A stretch of 64,000 nucleotides of DNA from Nemertoderma westbladi (Eukaryota > Xenacoelomorpha > Nemertodermatida > Nemertodermatidae): NCBI GenBank assembly GCA_032718475.1, contig JAUCBJ010007877.1, positions 1 to 64,000 on the forward strand, read 5' to 3'. Below the pieces are notes generated by a model, which was not told the DNA's origin, searched no databases, and saw only the letters and a list, made by a program, of their open reading frames with translations. The position numbers and the translations under genes were made by a program. Positions 43,065 to 54,835 of this stretch are shown in pieces; position 1 is the first letter of the stretch, and every line of letters begins with the position of its first letter.

Positions 43065-44512
43065 CCTCGTCGTCCCCACTCCATTCCTCTCCCTCCCTTT
43101 CCCTCAACCTCGTCGTCCCCACTCCATTCCTCTCCCTCCCTTTCCCTCAACCTCGTCGTCCCCACTCCATTCCTCTCCCTCCCTTTCCCTCAACCTCGTC
43201 GTCCCCACTCCATTCCTCTCCCTCCCTTTCCCTCAACCTCGTCGTCCCCACTCCATTCCTCTCCCTCCCTTTCCCTCAACCTCGTCGTCCCCACTCCATT
43301 CCTCTCCCTCCCTTTCCCTCAACCTCGTCGTCCCCACTCCATTCCTCTCCCTCCCTTTCCCTCAACCTCGTCATCCCCACTCCATTCCTCTCCCTCCCTT
43401 TCCCTCAACCTCGTCGTGCCCACTCCATTCCTCTCCCTCCCTTTCCCTCAACCTCGTCGTCCCCACTCCATTCCTCTCCCTCCCTTTCCCTCAACCTCGT
43501 CGTCCCCACTCCATTCCTCTCCCTCCCTTTCCCTCAACCTCGTCGTCCCCACTCCATTCCTCTCCCTCCCTTTCCCTCAACCTCGTCGTCCCCACTCCAT
43601 TCCTCTCCCTCCCTTTCCCTCAACCTCGTCGTCCCCACTCCATTCCTCTCCCTCCCTTTCCCTCAACCTCGTCGTCCCCACTCCATTCCTCTCCCTCCCT
43701 TTCCCTCAACCTCGTCATCCCCACTCCATTCCTCTCACTCCCTTTCCCTCAACCTCGTCGTCCCCACTCCATTCCTCTCCCTCCCTTTCCCTCAACCTCG
43801 TCGTCCCCACTCCATTCCTCTCCCTCCCTTTCCCTCAACCTCGTCGTCCCCACTCCATTCCTCTCCCTCCCTTTCCCTCAACCTCGTCGTGCCCACTCCA
43901 TTCCTCTCCCTCCCTTTCCCTCAACCTCGTCATCCCCACTCCATTCCTCTCCCTCCCTTTCCCTCAACCTCGTCGTCCCCACTCCATTCCTCTCCCTCCC
44001 TTTCCCTCAACCTCGTCGTCCCCACTCCATTCCTCTCCCTCCCTTTCCCTCAACCTCGTCGTCCCCACTCCATTCCTCTCCCTCCCTTTCCCTCAACCTC
44101 GTCGTCCCCACTCCATTCCTCTCCCTCCCTTTCCCTCAACCTCGTCGTCCCCACTCCATTCCTCTCCCTCCCTTTCCCTCAACCTCGTCGTCCCCACTCC
44201 ATTCCTCTCCCTCCCTTTCCCTCAACCTCGTCGTCCCCACTCCATTCCTCTCCCTCCCTTTCCCTCAACCTCGTCGTGCCCACTCCATTCCTCTCCCTCC
44301 CTTTCCCTCAACCTCGTCATCCCCACTCCATTCCTCTCACTCCCTTTCCCTCAACCTCGTCGTCCCCACTCCATTCCTCTCCCTCCCTTTCCCTCAACCT
44401 CGTCGTGCCCACTCCATTCCTCTCCCTCCCTTTCCCTCAACCTCGTCATCCCCACTCCATTCCTCTCACTCCCTTTCCCTCAACCTCGTCGTCTCCACTC
44501 CATTCCTCTCCC
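43065..44512 (+). repeat. 43-bp satellite array, about 34 copies
   Basis: Unit starts cctcgtcgtccccactccat and has period 43. Copies differ at only one to three sites (cgtcat, cgtgcc, tctcactcc variants), and variant sets recur in blocks, a sign of unequal exchange. Because the unit lacks stops in all three plus frames, long false ORFs (up to 369 codons) arise. Confidence 0.98.
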
Positions 44513-44746
44513 CCCTAAACGCTAGAATCATCGGCGAACAAAACGGTAAATAAATTTGTTGAATTAGGTAAATCATTTATGTTTAATAAAAAGAACACCG
44601 AACCCATTATGCTTATTTAATACAATTTAATAATAAATAGTAATTTATTATTTAATAAAATATATTTGTTAATAACTGAGATATTTATGAGAAATTATTT
44701 TACTGAGATATTATTATCATTTAATATTAAATGATATTGATTATGT
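44513..44746. other. AT-rich spacer
   Basis: Short AT-rich stretch between the 43-bp array and the P-like inverted repeat; nothing recognised. Confidence 0.3.
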
Positions 44747-47014
44747 TGAGTACCAGTTAAATAACTGGGAGCAAATCTTGGGATAGGAGTAGCGCCCACC
44801 CCTACCCTCGGGTAGCAGCTATCGAAAGAGGAGCCTTCGGGTCGCCTCCGGCTTCGGCCGACTGTTTGCTTTGAATATTAAATATTTACACAAAATTGAA
44901 TTACATTCCATTAATTAATTCAAAAAAATGAATTTAATTAAATTCCATTAAAAAACAATCAGCCTGATGAGGAAAGTTTTGCTACTTTAAGTTTGTGCTC
45001 CTTGTTAGCACTTTTAATCTCTTCAGTTCGCTTATGGCTCCAATTGTTAAGAAAAACGTTGGCCAAAATGCTTGAACATTGACTAATATATTGATCTGGA
45101 ATCAACTGGCACCAATTGTTCAGTTCTTCAAAATATTTTACATATCCTATTTTACACAGATGGTCGACACTTTGCTGCATTATAAACGATATGTAACAAT
45201 ATATCGCTAGGTAAACCAGGCAATCAGTTGGCTCATCTAAGCCGCCACAATTTAATTGGCGAATAAGATCACCATTACCCTTGAACTCTTCCATACTGTC
45301 GTATTCCTGAAGATGCGATTGTAAATCAGGAATCTTCTTAGCTATATAGCCGGCAATATACACCAACCCTTAACGAGTTTCCCCACTAACATCACTTTCG
45401 GATCCGATTATACAATCTACATCGAGTTCAAGAAAGATGTTACACTTTGAACATCGGTGACCACTAGTCAACTGTGACATATCTGGACATGTCGCTATAT
45501 ATTTACAAGCCTTATCAATGCCAAACCGTTGCATCACATCCCGGGCTGTGATTAAATAAGTCCCTCCAGCTGATTGTCTGTATTGGCCAAATTTCTTTTC
45601 CAAAGGATCGGATTGAAACTTTCCTAAAAGCACGAATTCAGCGCTGCACTGTAGCATTTGTTCTGATAAGAAGGCCAACCCAATTGAGGTATTACACAAT
45701 GCCCTAGATGTTGGCTGGGTAAGTTATTTCTGTCTATTATGTGGGCTAGGTGCTTTGAGAAATTGAGAAAACTGTGGAACGTCTTCTTTGAGAAATTTAA
45801 TCTGCCAATCATCAGTTAAGGGAAGCACTATTTTTCTGATGCCAAATCGGTCTAAACTAACTTTGCAAAAAAAAATTTTTGTTTTCGTAAAATTATAAGC
45901 GGGCCTCACGACACTTGAAAATTTCAAATTTTTGGGAAGGCAGAGCCAGTTTTGAAAATCCCAAATTTTTTGTATTTTTGATAAAAGTTAAGGAAGATGC
46001 AAATATATAATGTAAAATAGGTTGGAAACAAACACAAAAATGAAATTGTGATTTTCATATAAATCTACCCCAGCCTCATGGCCTTTGAAATTTGGCAAAA
46101 TTTGCAAAATTTCACCCCAAAAATACAGGAATCCTACAGTGACAATATTGATCAGCAGGAAATTTAACACATGTACTACTCTGAATTGGGAATCCTAAAT
46201 GTACACCTCTCACAGCACACCTTACGTAATCACCGTTAAACATAGGGAAACACCATAAATTCTCCAGAAAACAGTGAAAATATGATTGGCATTAAATAGC
46301 ATTAAAGTTTACCAAATGTGCTGCTAAAAAATAAGTTGAAAGAGTCTAATAATACACAGAAGCCATTGTTGCCAGGTGACCAAGGAACAGTAACCAATCA
46401 GCATGCATTTAAGCACTCATGCTCACTGGTCAGCCGGTAGAGGCACATTAATGGTGGATTCTGGTATTAGTGTATTCCAATATTCAAGATTTGTTAGGGT
46501 TGGATATTGTCATATTCTAAATGTTTAACAGTTAAAGTGCAGATGTAATTTAATACTAAGACAGCAAGAGGGCCAGATTTAGGTCCTGCCTACAGAGATA
46601 CTGTAGTGAAGTGGCATGCTAGCAGCGCGGATGCAAGATCTAGAACCCATCACACATGATTTTTTAGTCAGTTCGGTTTTCTGGTATTAATGGTATCCTT
46701 AATACTAAATACCGCAACTTCTGCACTTCAACTGTCAACATTTAACAGATGAAAATGATCTAACACTAACAATACTGTAATACCAGAATACAGCAACACT
46801 GGTTGGTACTACTGGCTGACCAGTAAAACAAGGATGTTGCTGAACTGCATGCTGATTGATTTCTTCTTTCACCTAGTATTATTAGCAGCATATCAAGCAA
46901 ACAGACGAGGCGACCTGAAGGCTACTCTTTTGATAGCTGCTACCCGAGGGTAGGGGTGGGCGCTACTCCTATCCCAAGATTTGCTGCCAAGATTTGTTAT
47001 TTAACTGGTACTCA
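44747..47014 (-). mobile_element. P-superfamily-like DNA transposon relic
   Basis: Inverted repeats of about 120 bp (44747-44870 and 46890-47014; shared TGAGTACCAGTTAAATAAC and ctaccctcgggtagcagct) enclose a P-type transposase pseudogene. The outer flanks show no convincing 8-bp duplication. The middle (45930-46890) is non-coding. Part of it is repeated in reverse at 55966-56395. Confidence 0.65.
44959..45927 (-). pseudogene. P/THAP9-like transposase C-terminal part, two TAA stops
   Basis: One minus-strand frame of 323 codons is broken only by TAA at 45724-45726 and 45370-45372. Recognised segments are GKFQSDPLEKKFGQYRQSAG, which fits the xDPLExxFGxxRxxxG signature of P-element and THAP9 transposases, and VYIAGYIAKKI downstream. 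The N-terminal THAP and catalytic parts are missing. Confidence 0.75.
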
Positions 47015-47049
47015 TTTTATTGAACCAGTGGATCAAAGGCACAAGAGTA

Positions 47050-47120
47050 GACCCTGGTGGGGCTGAACCTACAACCAATCGATTGCAGGCCTGGTGCTCA
47101 GCCAACTGAGCTACCCCGCC
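47050..47120 (-). repeat. tRNA-like SINE fragment
   Basis: Minus-strand ggtagctcagttggctgagc is a good A-box region and ggttcagcccc a B-box. The T-arm does not pair beyond two bases, so a working tRNA is unlikely. Confidence 0.55.
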
Positions 47121-47121
47121 T

Positions 47122-47183
47122 TCTAGCAGCATATAGGTAAAATTTAATGCTGATCATTTTTTCACTGTTTTTTTGTGGAGATT
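47122..47183 (+). mobile_element. Second P-like copy, left part (split by the BEL element)
   Basis: Aligns with the reverse complement of 46262-46335 (tagcagcatat, ttcactgtttt). The copy resumes after the BEL element at 55966. Confidence 0.6.
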
Positions 47184-48308
47184 TGTAAAAGCTTTTGTGG
47201 GATATAACTGGCCCTTTTGCTTTGCAATCCAGTTTCCCCCCAGGCGCTGGAATACTCTAAAAAGCTCTCTAACTCGAATGATGCAAAGCGACCGGCTGAT
47301 TGGCTGATTTGTTATACGAGGGGCTCCTTGCTATGTTCTATCGGCCAACCAGAGCTATAGCAGCAGAGTATGCAACCAGGGCAACTGAGCGGAGTGACTC
47401 ATTTTGTGTGTTGGCCAAGGGTTGCAAAAATCCTGATAGTTCGGCATTTAGATATTCGTGGAACTTGTGGAATCTGGTGCTCTGCCAATGAGAGCTATTC
47501 CTCTCTGTGTAAAAAGATACAGTCAGAGAGTTTTGACTCACTCTCTTCCAGTGCCACACGGCACAGTCCGGCATATCGTATCATTGTTACATTATCAGTA
47601 CATTGTCATATTATATCTTAACCTACCGTCTTAATGGTTTTACTGTTGTTTGGTTGAATATTATTTGGAGAACATCTATAAAGAACCCAAATTTCCCAAT
47701 TTTCTTGATACACTACAGATTAGAGAGACAGGTTACATATAGCGATTGCGACTTATATTATCGTGGTTTGTAGTGAGTTTAATGCTATTTGATAGGCACT
47801 ACATGAGTCAATTGCTGTTCTCTTTATATATGACAAAATTCATTGACGGTCGGCAGATTAGTGTGCAGTATTGTGCGTTACCGGTAGTGTGCATGATTGT
47901 GGCTGATAACTAAGCATTTCCTAAAGAATGCGCCTCATACGTGAATCATAAGCCTTACCGACTTACCGTTGTGTTTAGTATAAGTCATATCTCTGTTTAC
48001 CTAGATAGAGCGCCACGTCCTAAAGGAACTGTTAATATTTCCCAAAAGTGAATAATATTGGTCAGAAATTATTTATTAACGATCAATCGAATAATACAGT
48101 AAGCTTACACTGCAATAACAATCTAAGCCCTCCGAATCCAGTCTCCCGGGTATATCCAGCGGGTGAATGGACGCGCACTAGGCTGGCTTCGGCTAATGTT
48201 GTGTTTATTGGTATTAAATACTTGTCATTTTCTAAAGTCTATTTATAAACCAAAAGACATATAAATTTTAGCAGGTTAAACTGCTAAAGGTCTTCAAAAG
48301 CGCGTACA
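47184..48308 (+). repeat. BEL 5' LTR
   Basis: 1125 bp. I count about five differences from the 3' LTR, near 47317, 47388, 47720, 48044 and 48200. Short ORFs inside are shared by both LTRs and are not genes. Confidence 0.95.
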
Positions 48309-48478
48309 ATAACAGTTATACGCTCTATAATCTAAGCCTACTAATGTTTCTTCTAAAGTCTGAAACGAATTGACTCTAGAGCCGGTGTTCCTGGCCTAGA
48401 TAGAAACAACACAACAGAGAGTTGGAAAATCTTCAAGAGACGCAAGATTGCATAAATAAACAGTTAACTGCTAGTCAA

Positions 48479-51400
48479 ATGCAGATGAGGAGTCGATCTA
48501 CTCCCAAGCGCCAAGGATACACATCATCAGAGGAAGGCGAGACCACCGATCCTGAAGGCGGAGGAAATAGATCTCGTCTAAGCAGGCGTAGAAAAACATC
48601 TCACCGTCACAAATTGCCTGATTTGCCCCCAGCGGTTAGAAGACAACTAGCTAGCACAGACTTAGGTAGTACAGAACCCACAGACCAAATTATTAAGGTC
48701 AAAAGACTCCCTACTATAGTTGATGAGCCTGAAATAATTAGGCCTGTCGTTCCCAAAGCCACTCCTGTGCTAGAGACCCCTGTACTTCCAGAGCTTAACT
48801 CTAAATTCCCTCTACACAGTACTACACTGCCTGTACCCGGTAGAACAGTCCATGCGAATATCCCTGTCCTGGACACTGAGAGAGAAATCAAAGATTTGTC
48901 TCCCGTCGTCCCGCGTCGGCCCGCTACAATGTTGGCGACTCCCGCTTCGGCGGTCGAGTGGGTAGAGGAGGGACGGCGGGGGATGAATCTCCTGCTCGGA
49001 CAGATGCAGGAGACTGTCCACCAACTCAAGGGAACAGTAAGGGAAAGTAGGGCAGAATTGCAAGAAGTGCAGCAAAGTATCGCGCTGGAACGCGACAAAT
49101 TAGTCAATATACAAAAGGGTATACCAATACCCCCAGTAACATTGTGTCAACCTGTTAGGTCTGAAGTATTACATGCGCAGGGTGTGGAGCCTACACGCAT
49201 CTATACTGCTAGTGAAGTAGAAACTCCTATAGCAAACCCTATTAAGGGTGATTATAAACCTGTTGTTAATGATATTCCCTATAGACCTGATAATGATCCG
49301 AGAAATTTATATACCGATAATTCGATATTAAATAACACGATGGCCCAAGAAAGCTTTACGCGTCAGATGGCTAGAACAGAAGCCCACCAAGCGGTCAAAG
49401 TGGGAGAGATCGTCAAATTCAATGGAGATGAGATGAAATGGTTACCTTTCAATGAATATTACAAAGATAGCATACAGAACTCTGTACTATCTAACGGAGA
49501 GAAACTTAGATTCCTCATCAAGTGCTTGGAAGGACCTCCCAAGTTAATGGCGTTAAAGTTTATTGGACATCCAGAAGGATTAAGACAAGTTTGGGATACA
49601 TTAAACATCAGGTATGGTAACAAGGATAACATAGCTAAGTATTTGTATGCAAAATTGGTAGCCCCCCGAAACTTCCTTAGTAGCGGGATTATAGAGTTTT
49701 CCGATGAGATTCAGGAGATCTGTAGACAATTGGACTGGTTAGGTAAGTCTCATGAATATCAGAGTTCTATGGTTATTGGAGCCGTAGTCTCTACTTTACC
49801 AAAGGGTGGAGTATGTACACGCTGGGACAAGAAAGTGTTGTATATGAATGAACAGCAACGACGAAGCCCTACCATGGCTGATCTCATGTCCTTCTTAGAT
49901 AGTGAAGTAAAATTTCAACTCATAAAGCAGTCCAGAGAGAAAACATCGGAAAATAAGGTAAGTGAGAAACCCATTTCTAGGAGAAGGATAATACCAGTGT
50001 GTTATACTGACGACGGCGAAAGCCAAGCTTCTCAAGAAGAGGACAGCGGGAAAGACACAGCAAAATCTTACTATGACAACAAGACCTATAAAGACGTAAG
50101 TAAATACAAGGCTCGAACCAACGATAGGAGAGAACAGGTTGCCAAGACCCCTCCTCAGTCTCCTAACAGAATGCACCGAAGAAAGCCCGAAGAAAGAACG
50201 AGAGTGCATCAAGTTACCCAAGGTAAAGTGAGTAACATCAAACCAAACTGTGCGCTGTGCGACGGGCCCCACCGTTTGAGTGCGTGTGCTGAATTTCTAA
50301 AGAAATCCCTTGTAGACAGACGTACAGTCATGTGGGATAAGCGGTTATGCTATAATTGCCTCAGATCAGGACACCAACGGCGAACCTGTTACTCCGACGT
50401 AAAGTGTGCAAAGTGCGGTGCGAAACATCACATCTTGTTACACAGTGAATTCGAACGAGACAACCCGAGTCAGGTAAGTGAGCCCGAACTACATGTCCAA
50501 TTCAGTGATGTAAATGACACTGATCAAGAGTCTGAGATGGAAGGATTCTATACTGACGAATTCTCCGACGCCAACGAATCCTGTTACCTAATCAATACCG
50601 CAGTGTATCGAGCACTTACTTACGAAAAGGACACCGACAATGAGTTTTCCCCAACTACTTTTGACAGACAACCATCTTGGAAAGCTCCAACTTCCAACGT
50701 AGGTATCAGAGAATTTCCTGTAGTGCAGGTAAGAGTTCACGGTCCTAACAAAAGTTACATAGTGAACGCCCTCCTTGACTCCGGCAGCACAGGAACATTC
50801 ATCGATCAAGAACTAGCCGAAGATATCTTTGCTGGACAACCCAAATTCCGGACTAAATTGAATATGTCAGGAATTATGCAGGTTTGGAAATCTACCCTAA
50901 CGGCAGATTACTATGTAGGTGTGTTGTCCACCCCCCAGGATAAATTAGGAGCACAAGGTATAAGGTCGGTAAAAATGGTGGCTATAAAGAACTTCGCTAC
51001 TACTCAAGCAGATCTTTATAATTGGGACGAGGATGAGAGCATCCAACAGCTTAAGATACCTCGATTCCAGACAGATTATCCTGGAGTGCAAATACTCATC
51101 GGCCAAAACGCGCATGAGGCGCTCGAGACATTGGAGAAACGGCCTGCTCAACCGCTGCCACTACAAACCTATGTGGTAAGAACTAGAGTAGGTTGGTACT
51201 TCACTGGCCCTTCCCGTAGAACTCTCAAAGAGAGATTACCTCAACAACAGGTGTACCAAGTAAAGGAATGGGAAGTGGAGAGCAGTGATGTGGACGATCC
51301 AACTGAGGGAACACCATACTCCTCAGATAATGACGATATTAACTCCAATGTAGATCAATGGAGACATTGCCTTGGGACGATTAATCCAGCCGACATCGCT

Positions 51401-51682
51401 TCCAGAGGAGCAACTCCTCAAGAACTGATAGATACTCCAGGCTGGTTAGGTGGATCCGACTTCTTAAGTAAAGAAGAAGAAGAATGGCCTCCTCATCTTA
51501 CCACGGCGGAGATTAGACAGGCCAAGGGAGCGGAGAAAGTAACACAACAACTCAATCGCCCAGCTGGTCGTTTATGTTTACTGGAAAGAGACCGAAAACT
51601 GTCCGGAAACTATGGAAGGCAAGATACTCTTCCTACGACCACTTCCCTAATCCGACAAATATCTAGGGACTCCATAACGTAA
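48479..51682 (+). CDS. gag-pro: BEL gag-protease with in-frame pol deletion
   Basis: The frame is open from 48404; the first ATG is 48479, giving 1067 residues (numbering below counts from 48422). It has an acidic/basic N-terminal part with a coiled-coil-like stretch near 205-235. A DUF1759-type capsid segment lies at about 305-470 (VKFNGDEMKWLPFNEYYKDS). Three zinc-binding motifs follow near 616-680 (CALCDGPHRLSAC, CYNCLRSGHQRRTC, CAKCGAKHH). A retropepsin with ALLDSGSTGTFID lies near 784, then ILIGQN and TRVGWYFTGP. After that the frame jumps straight to an RNase H/integrase linker (INPADIASRGATPQEL near 986) and a short tail, so RT, RNase H and integrase core are deleted without a frameshift. 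It would form particles but not copy RNA itself. Confidence 0.9.
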   Translation: MQMRSRSTPKRQGYTSSEEGETTDPEGGGNRSRLSRRRKTSHRHKLPDLPPAVRRQLASTDLGSTEPTDQIIKVKRLPTIVDEPEIIRPVVPKATPVLETPVLPELNSKFPLHSTTLPVPGRTVHANIPVLDTEREIKDLSPVVPRRPATMLATPASAVEWVEEGRRGMNLLLGQMQETVHQLKGTVRESRAELQEVQQSIALERDKLVNIQKGIPIPPVTLCQPVRSEVLHAQGVEPTRIYTASEVETPIANPIKGDYKPVVNDIPYRPDNDPRNLYTDNSILNNTMAQESFTRQMARTEAHQAVKVGEIVKFNGDEMKWLPFNEYYKDSIQNSVLSNGEKLRFLIKCLEGPPKLMALKFIGHPEGLRQVWDTLNIRYGNKDNIAKYLYAKLVAPRNFLSSGIIEFSDEIQEICRQLDWLGKSHEYQSSMVIGAVVSTLPKGGVCTRWDKKVLYMNEQQRRSPTMADLMSFLDSEVKFQLIKQSREKTSENKVSEKPISRRRIIPVCYTDDGESQASQEEDSGKDTAKSYYDNKTYKDVSKYKARTNDRREQVAKTPPQSPNRMHRRKPEERTRVHQVTQGKVSNIKPNCALCDGPHRLSACAEFLKKSLVDRRTVMWDKRLCYNCLRSGHQRRTCYSDVKCAKCGAKHHILLHSEFERDNPSQVSEPELHVQFSDVNDTDQESEMEGFYTDEFSDANESCYLINTAVYRALTYEKDTDNEFSPTTFDRQPSWKAPTSNVGIREFPVVQVRVHGPNKSYIVNALLDSGSTGTFIDQELAEDIFAGQPKFRTKLNMSGIMQVWKSTLTADYYVGVLSTPQDKLGAQGIRSVKMVAIKNFATTQADLYNWDEDESIQQLKIPRFQTDYPGVQILIGQNAHEALETLEKRPAQPLPLQTYVVRTRVGWYFTGPSRRTLKERLPQQQVYQVKEWEVESSDVDDPTEGTPYSSDNDDINSNVDQWRHCLGTINPADIASRGATPQELIDTPGWLGGSDFLSKEEEEWPPHLTTAEIRQAKGAEKVTQQLNRPAGRLCLLERDRKLSGNYGRQDTLPTTTSLIRQISRDSIT

Positions 51683-53308
51683 TAACATATGGAGTGGGCG
51701 TGTGACTATATCATTTTATATTTGTTTTTATTTTATATTTATGTATGTTTTATTATGTAATTTTATTATAATCGTTTTATTTAATTTTATTTAGTAGAAT
51801 GTTATTTTAGATTATTTAGTAGGTTAGTGCAATATATTAGTGTTTATTACGTAATTACATATATATAATATATATTTAGTGTGACGGCGAGAAATAATTT
51901 TTTCTTTTTCCTTACTGTCCGTATCATATTATAAATACGTGACTACAGTAAGATGAAATGTCCGTACTTATTAAAGTGCAATAAAGCCACTACTATATTC
52001 AAGTATTATTGGTAGGCAGAGTATTAGGAATGCAAAGTTCAGATCCTCGTGTCTCGGCTAAACCAAGCTCTGGGTAGACCTTGGAAACGACTTGCCTCTT
52101 CACACTGACATTGCTTCGTGCGATATTGCTCTTCTACCTTATATTAAATAATACATATAGTAGCGTGATGTCCATATAACAGTAGCGTAAAACGCAAATA
52201 AATCTGTTAAACCTTTTGACCATCTGTAATTCTAGTCGATTAAGATATCGCGGCACCCACCGATATACTTGAAAGACAAATTCTAGAATCAGTGGTTAAC
52301 GTCCCCAGACAAGTTCTGGAATAAATCGGTGCCCATCTTAAATATTAATTTAATATTTATTAAAATCTGTAAAATTCAGATCCTTTAAAATTTCTAGTCA
52401 ATTAAGATATCGCAGCGTTTACCGATACTCTTAAAGGACAATTTTATAGAATTAAGGATCCTCAGTCCCCAGACATGCTCTGGAATAAAAATTGTGTCAA
52501 TTTTAACATCAAATAATAAAATTCACGGGAATAAATTTAAATTCATATTTTAAATGAATTTCATAAATTGTCATTTTGTGCAATTTATAACATTCCCAAA
52601 ATTCCATTAATTAATAGATCATGGGAGCGGAGATTCATCATATTGAGTGTATTAGAGTGCGAGAATCTCCGACATATAGTCAATAGCCAATAAAATTAAT
52701 AAAATCATGTATAAAGAGGATATTGACAATTAAAGAATTACTATTAAATAGCATCCCAGATCTGTATGCATGAGAATTACCCTAATTCTACCGCTAGCTT
52801 TCCATAATGTCATCATAGCAACACCCACGCTAGAATTAGAAGCAAGTTAAAAGAACAATAGAAAGCTTGTCACATTGCATAGCATAGAGAATACATAGCA
52901 CACTGTTAGTATCCAAGGATACACAGTAATAACGTGACATTCTGGAAGGCACTGACTAACGGACAAATGGCCTGTATGTGTACAATTGGTGACAGTTGTG
53001 TGGAATTTGTGCGTTTATAGGTGAATGTTACTGCTAAAGTATGTTTACAGTAGCTAGTCGCAATTGTGAAAGTAGCCCAACTCTCCTATAGAAAGAACCT
53101 AAAGTGGATTCAAGCCTTTGGGACGGACAGTGGAGTGACTTGTGCCGGTTATCGTTGTCGTGCTGTTGCTACATGTTGGCGTAAACACCGCGACGACGGT
53201 ACATCGGCGCTGAGAATCCCACTGTCCGGGGGCAAAGAGAGGTAGGCAGCGACGTCCGCTCGCCTAAACATAAACTCATTTCGATATTAATAAACTCAGA
53301 TAGCAGAT
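51683..53308 (+). other. Conserved non-coding part of the BEL element
   Basis: No long ORF. The same segment is kept in the second copy (62924-61279 reversed). It contains an imperfect tandem duplication of about 165 bp (52230-52500). Each half carries tctagtc(g/a)attaagatatcgc and a small stem-loop ccaga...tctgg after gtcc. GC-rich sequence with a possible splice donor (gagaggtaggc) precedes the third gene. Confidence 0.6.
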
Positions 53309-54757
53309 ATGACGGAGTTGATAGAAGATGATCTTGGTATCAGGGAGCGATATACTCTACCTTTACAAGCATTTGTGGATAGCTTGATACGCGGTGAAAC
53401 CGATCCAACCATTACGGAGGACGATGGTCGTTATATCGAACCGCCGATGTCCCAAGAGCAACTTACGCGTGAATTGGACTATCGAAAATTCACCGCTCGC
53501 TATACGCATCGTAATAGTACGTATATGGACTTCCTAACTACCGGCCATCCTATCGATTTACATGATACGGACGATGTAGACACCGAAAGGGAAATGGTTC
53601 TATTTAAATATCATACCCAGCGGAGTCGTAACGATAAACCGAGAATAGATCACGAAAATTCTATTCGTAACAGACTGGGAAGACGAACCAATATGCCTAG
53701 AATCTGAGGAGATTCAGCCTATCGCGCCCGGAACAGCGACAACGATTACATCCTAGAATGGTATCAAGGTCCACAGTGTCTCACTGCGTACGATTATCGC
53801 CATGCCAACTATGTTTCTCGGCAATGTTGTCGGTTATGCGCATCGAGAGACCATGTTACTCCCATGGACACAAACGTCCGCTGTTCCTATTTCCACGAAC
53901 AACCGGCGATGGAAATTTATTGTGCGTATTGCAGACTCAATAACTTGCACATTTTTGCAGTTTGCCCTCAATTTATGACTCAATGTCACCATTGTCAACT
54001 AAAGGGACACGCCAGTTTCGATTGCCCTTTTAATCACGATTTGGAAAGCGTAGATGAAATGATCACACTACGTTACATCAGAGCTTGGGAAGCGAACGCT
54101 GATTTACATTGTGATTCGCGCCATCGCTATTATCCTGGACGCGCTTACGAAGGAGTTTATGCGTTCCATCCTTATCTATTCGCTTCTGTCGAACAGAAAT
54201 CACGCATATCGAGTTACGAACTACTGAAGCGCGTCGGAGAATGTATTTCAACCAAGTTCGTACGCAAATTTCTTAGGAGTGTTAATCCTAGCGACCTTCA
54301 TTCCTATAACTTAATCAATTATATCCGTCAGGATCCGGGCTATGGAGACTTATTTGTTAACTCACACCCCGAGTTACAGGAAGTATATCGATGGCCTTAC
54401 GAATACAGAGCCCGCGAACGCGAGTTGGAAAGAACCATTAAACCCAGGAAGTTTCTGACTGCCTATGGTCCACCCACGGCTCTCGTTCAGACCACTCGTA
54501 AAGGACAAGTAAGAGCGGCCGTCCTAAAACGCGCTCTAAAGGCCGTTAGACCCCTCTCTCCCGACGTTGATGTCAACCAACCCGGCACTTCGACCGGCGG
54601 ATACACCGACCATAATCCTACACCCTCTGATGCAATCATATTGCACCCTTCACCCAGGAGTTATAGCCCTCCTTGTAAAGTGGCTCGCCCCAAAGAGAAA
54701 AAGACTCTGGCCAGCTTTAAAAAACTGCGTAAACGCCGTCCGCGCAAGAAAGACTAA
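53309..54757 (+). CDS. BEL third gene: zinc-knuckle accessory protein, one in-frame TGA
   Basis: ATG at 53309 starts a 483-codon frame broken once by TGA at 53705-53707; the same frame then stays open to TAA at 54755-54757. N-terminal part: acidic, with DDLGIRERYTLPLQAFVDSL. After the stop there is a Cys-rich run (QCCRLC, CAYCRLNNLHIFAVC) and a perfect CCHC zinc knuckle CHHCQLKGHASFDC (CX2CX4HX4C). The C terminus is strongly basic (KLRKRRPRKKD). No signal peptide or membrane segment, so it is not an envelope gene despite its place. It looks like a nucleic-acid-binding protein. The TGA is either a nonsense mutation or read through. Start and end are conserved in the second copy. Confidence 0.75.
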
Positions 54758-54835
54758 CTGTTTAGAGTATTTACGTATATTAGAAACTGTGATTTTGTAT
54801 ATTTTATAGACTCAAATCCCATTTTCTGGGAGCGG

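Noticed and set aside
43416-44525. 369-codon Pro/Ser-rich ORF
   Set aside because: It arises from the 43-bp satellite, which lacks stops in all plus frames; the peptide period of 43 residues is three DNA units. No other coding support.
47050-47120. Functional tRNA gene
   Set aside because: A- and B-box are good, but the T-arm and anticodon arm do not pair as in a tRNA; more likely a SINE fragment. The same holds for the tRNA-like heads at 10842, 11259, 11602 and 17488.
47300-47621. ORFs in the BEL LTR
   Set aside because: Identical ORFs recur 7652 bp away in the other LTR simply because the LTR is duplicated; no protein similarity.
53309-54757. Envelope gene of a BEL-type errantivirus
   Set aside because: Position fits, but there is no signal peptide, membrane span or furin-like site; zinc knuckles and a basic tail point to nucleic-acid binding.
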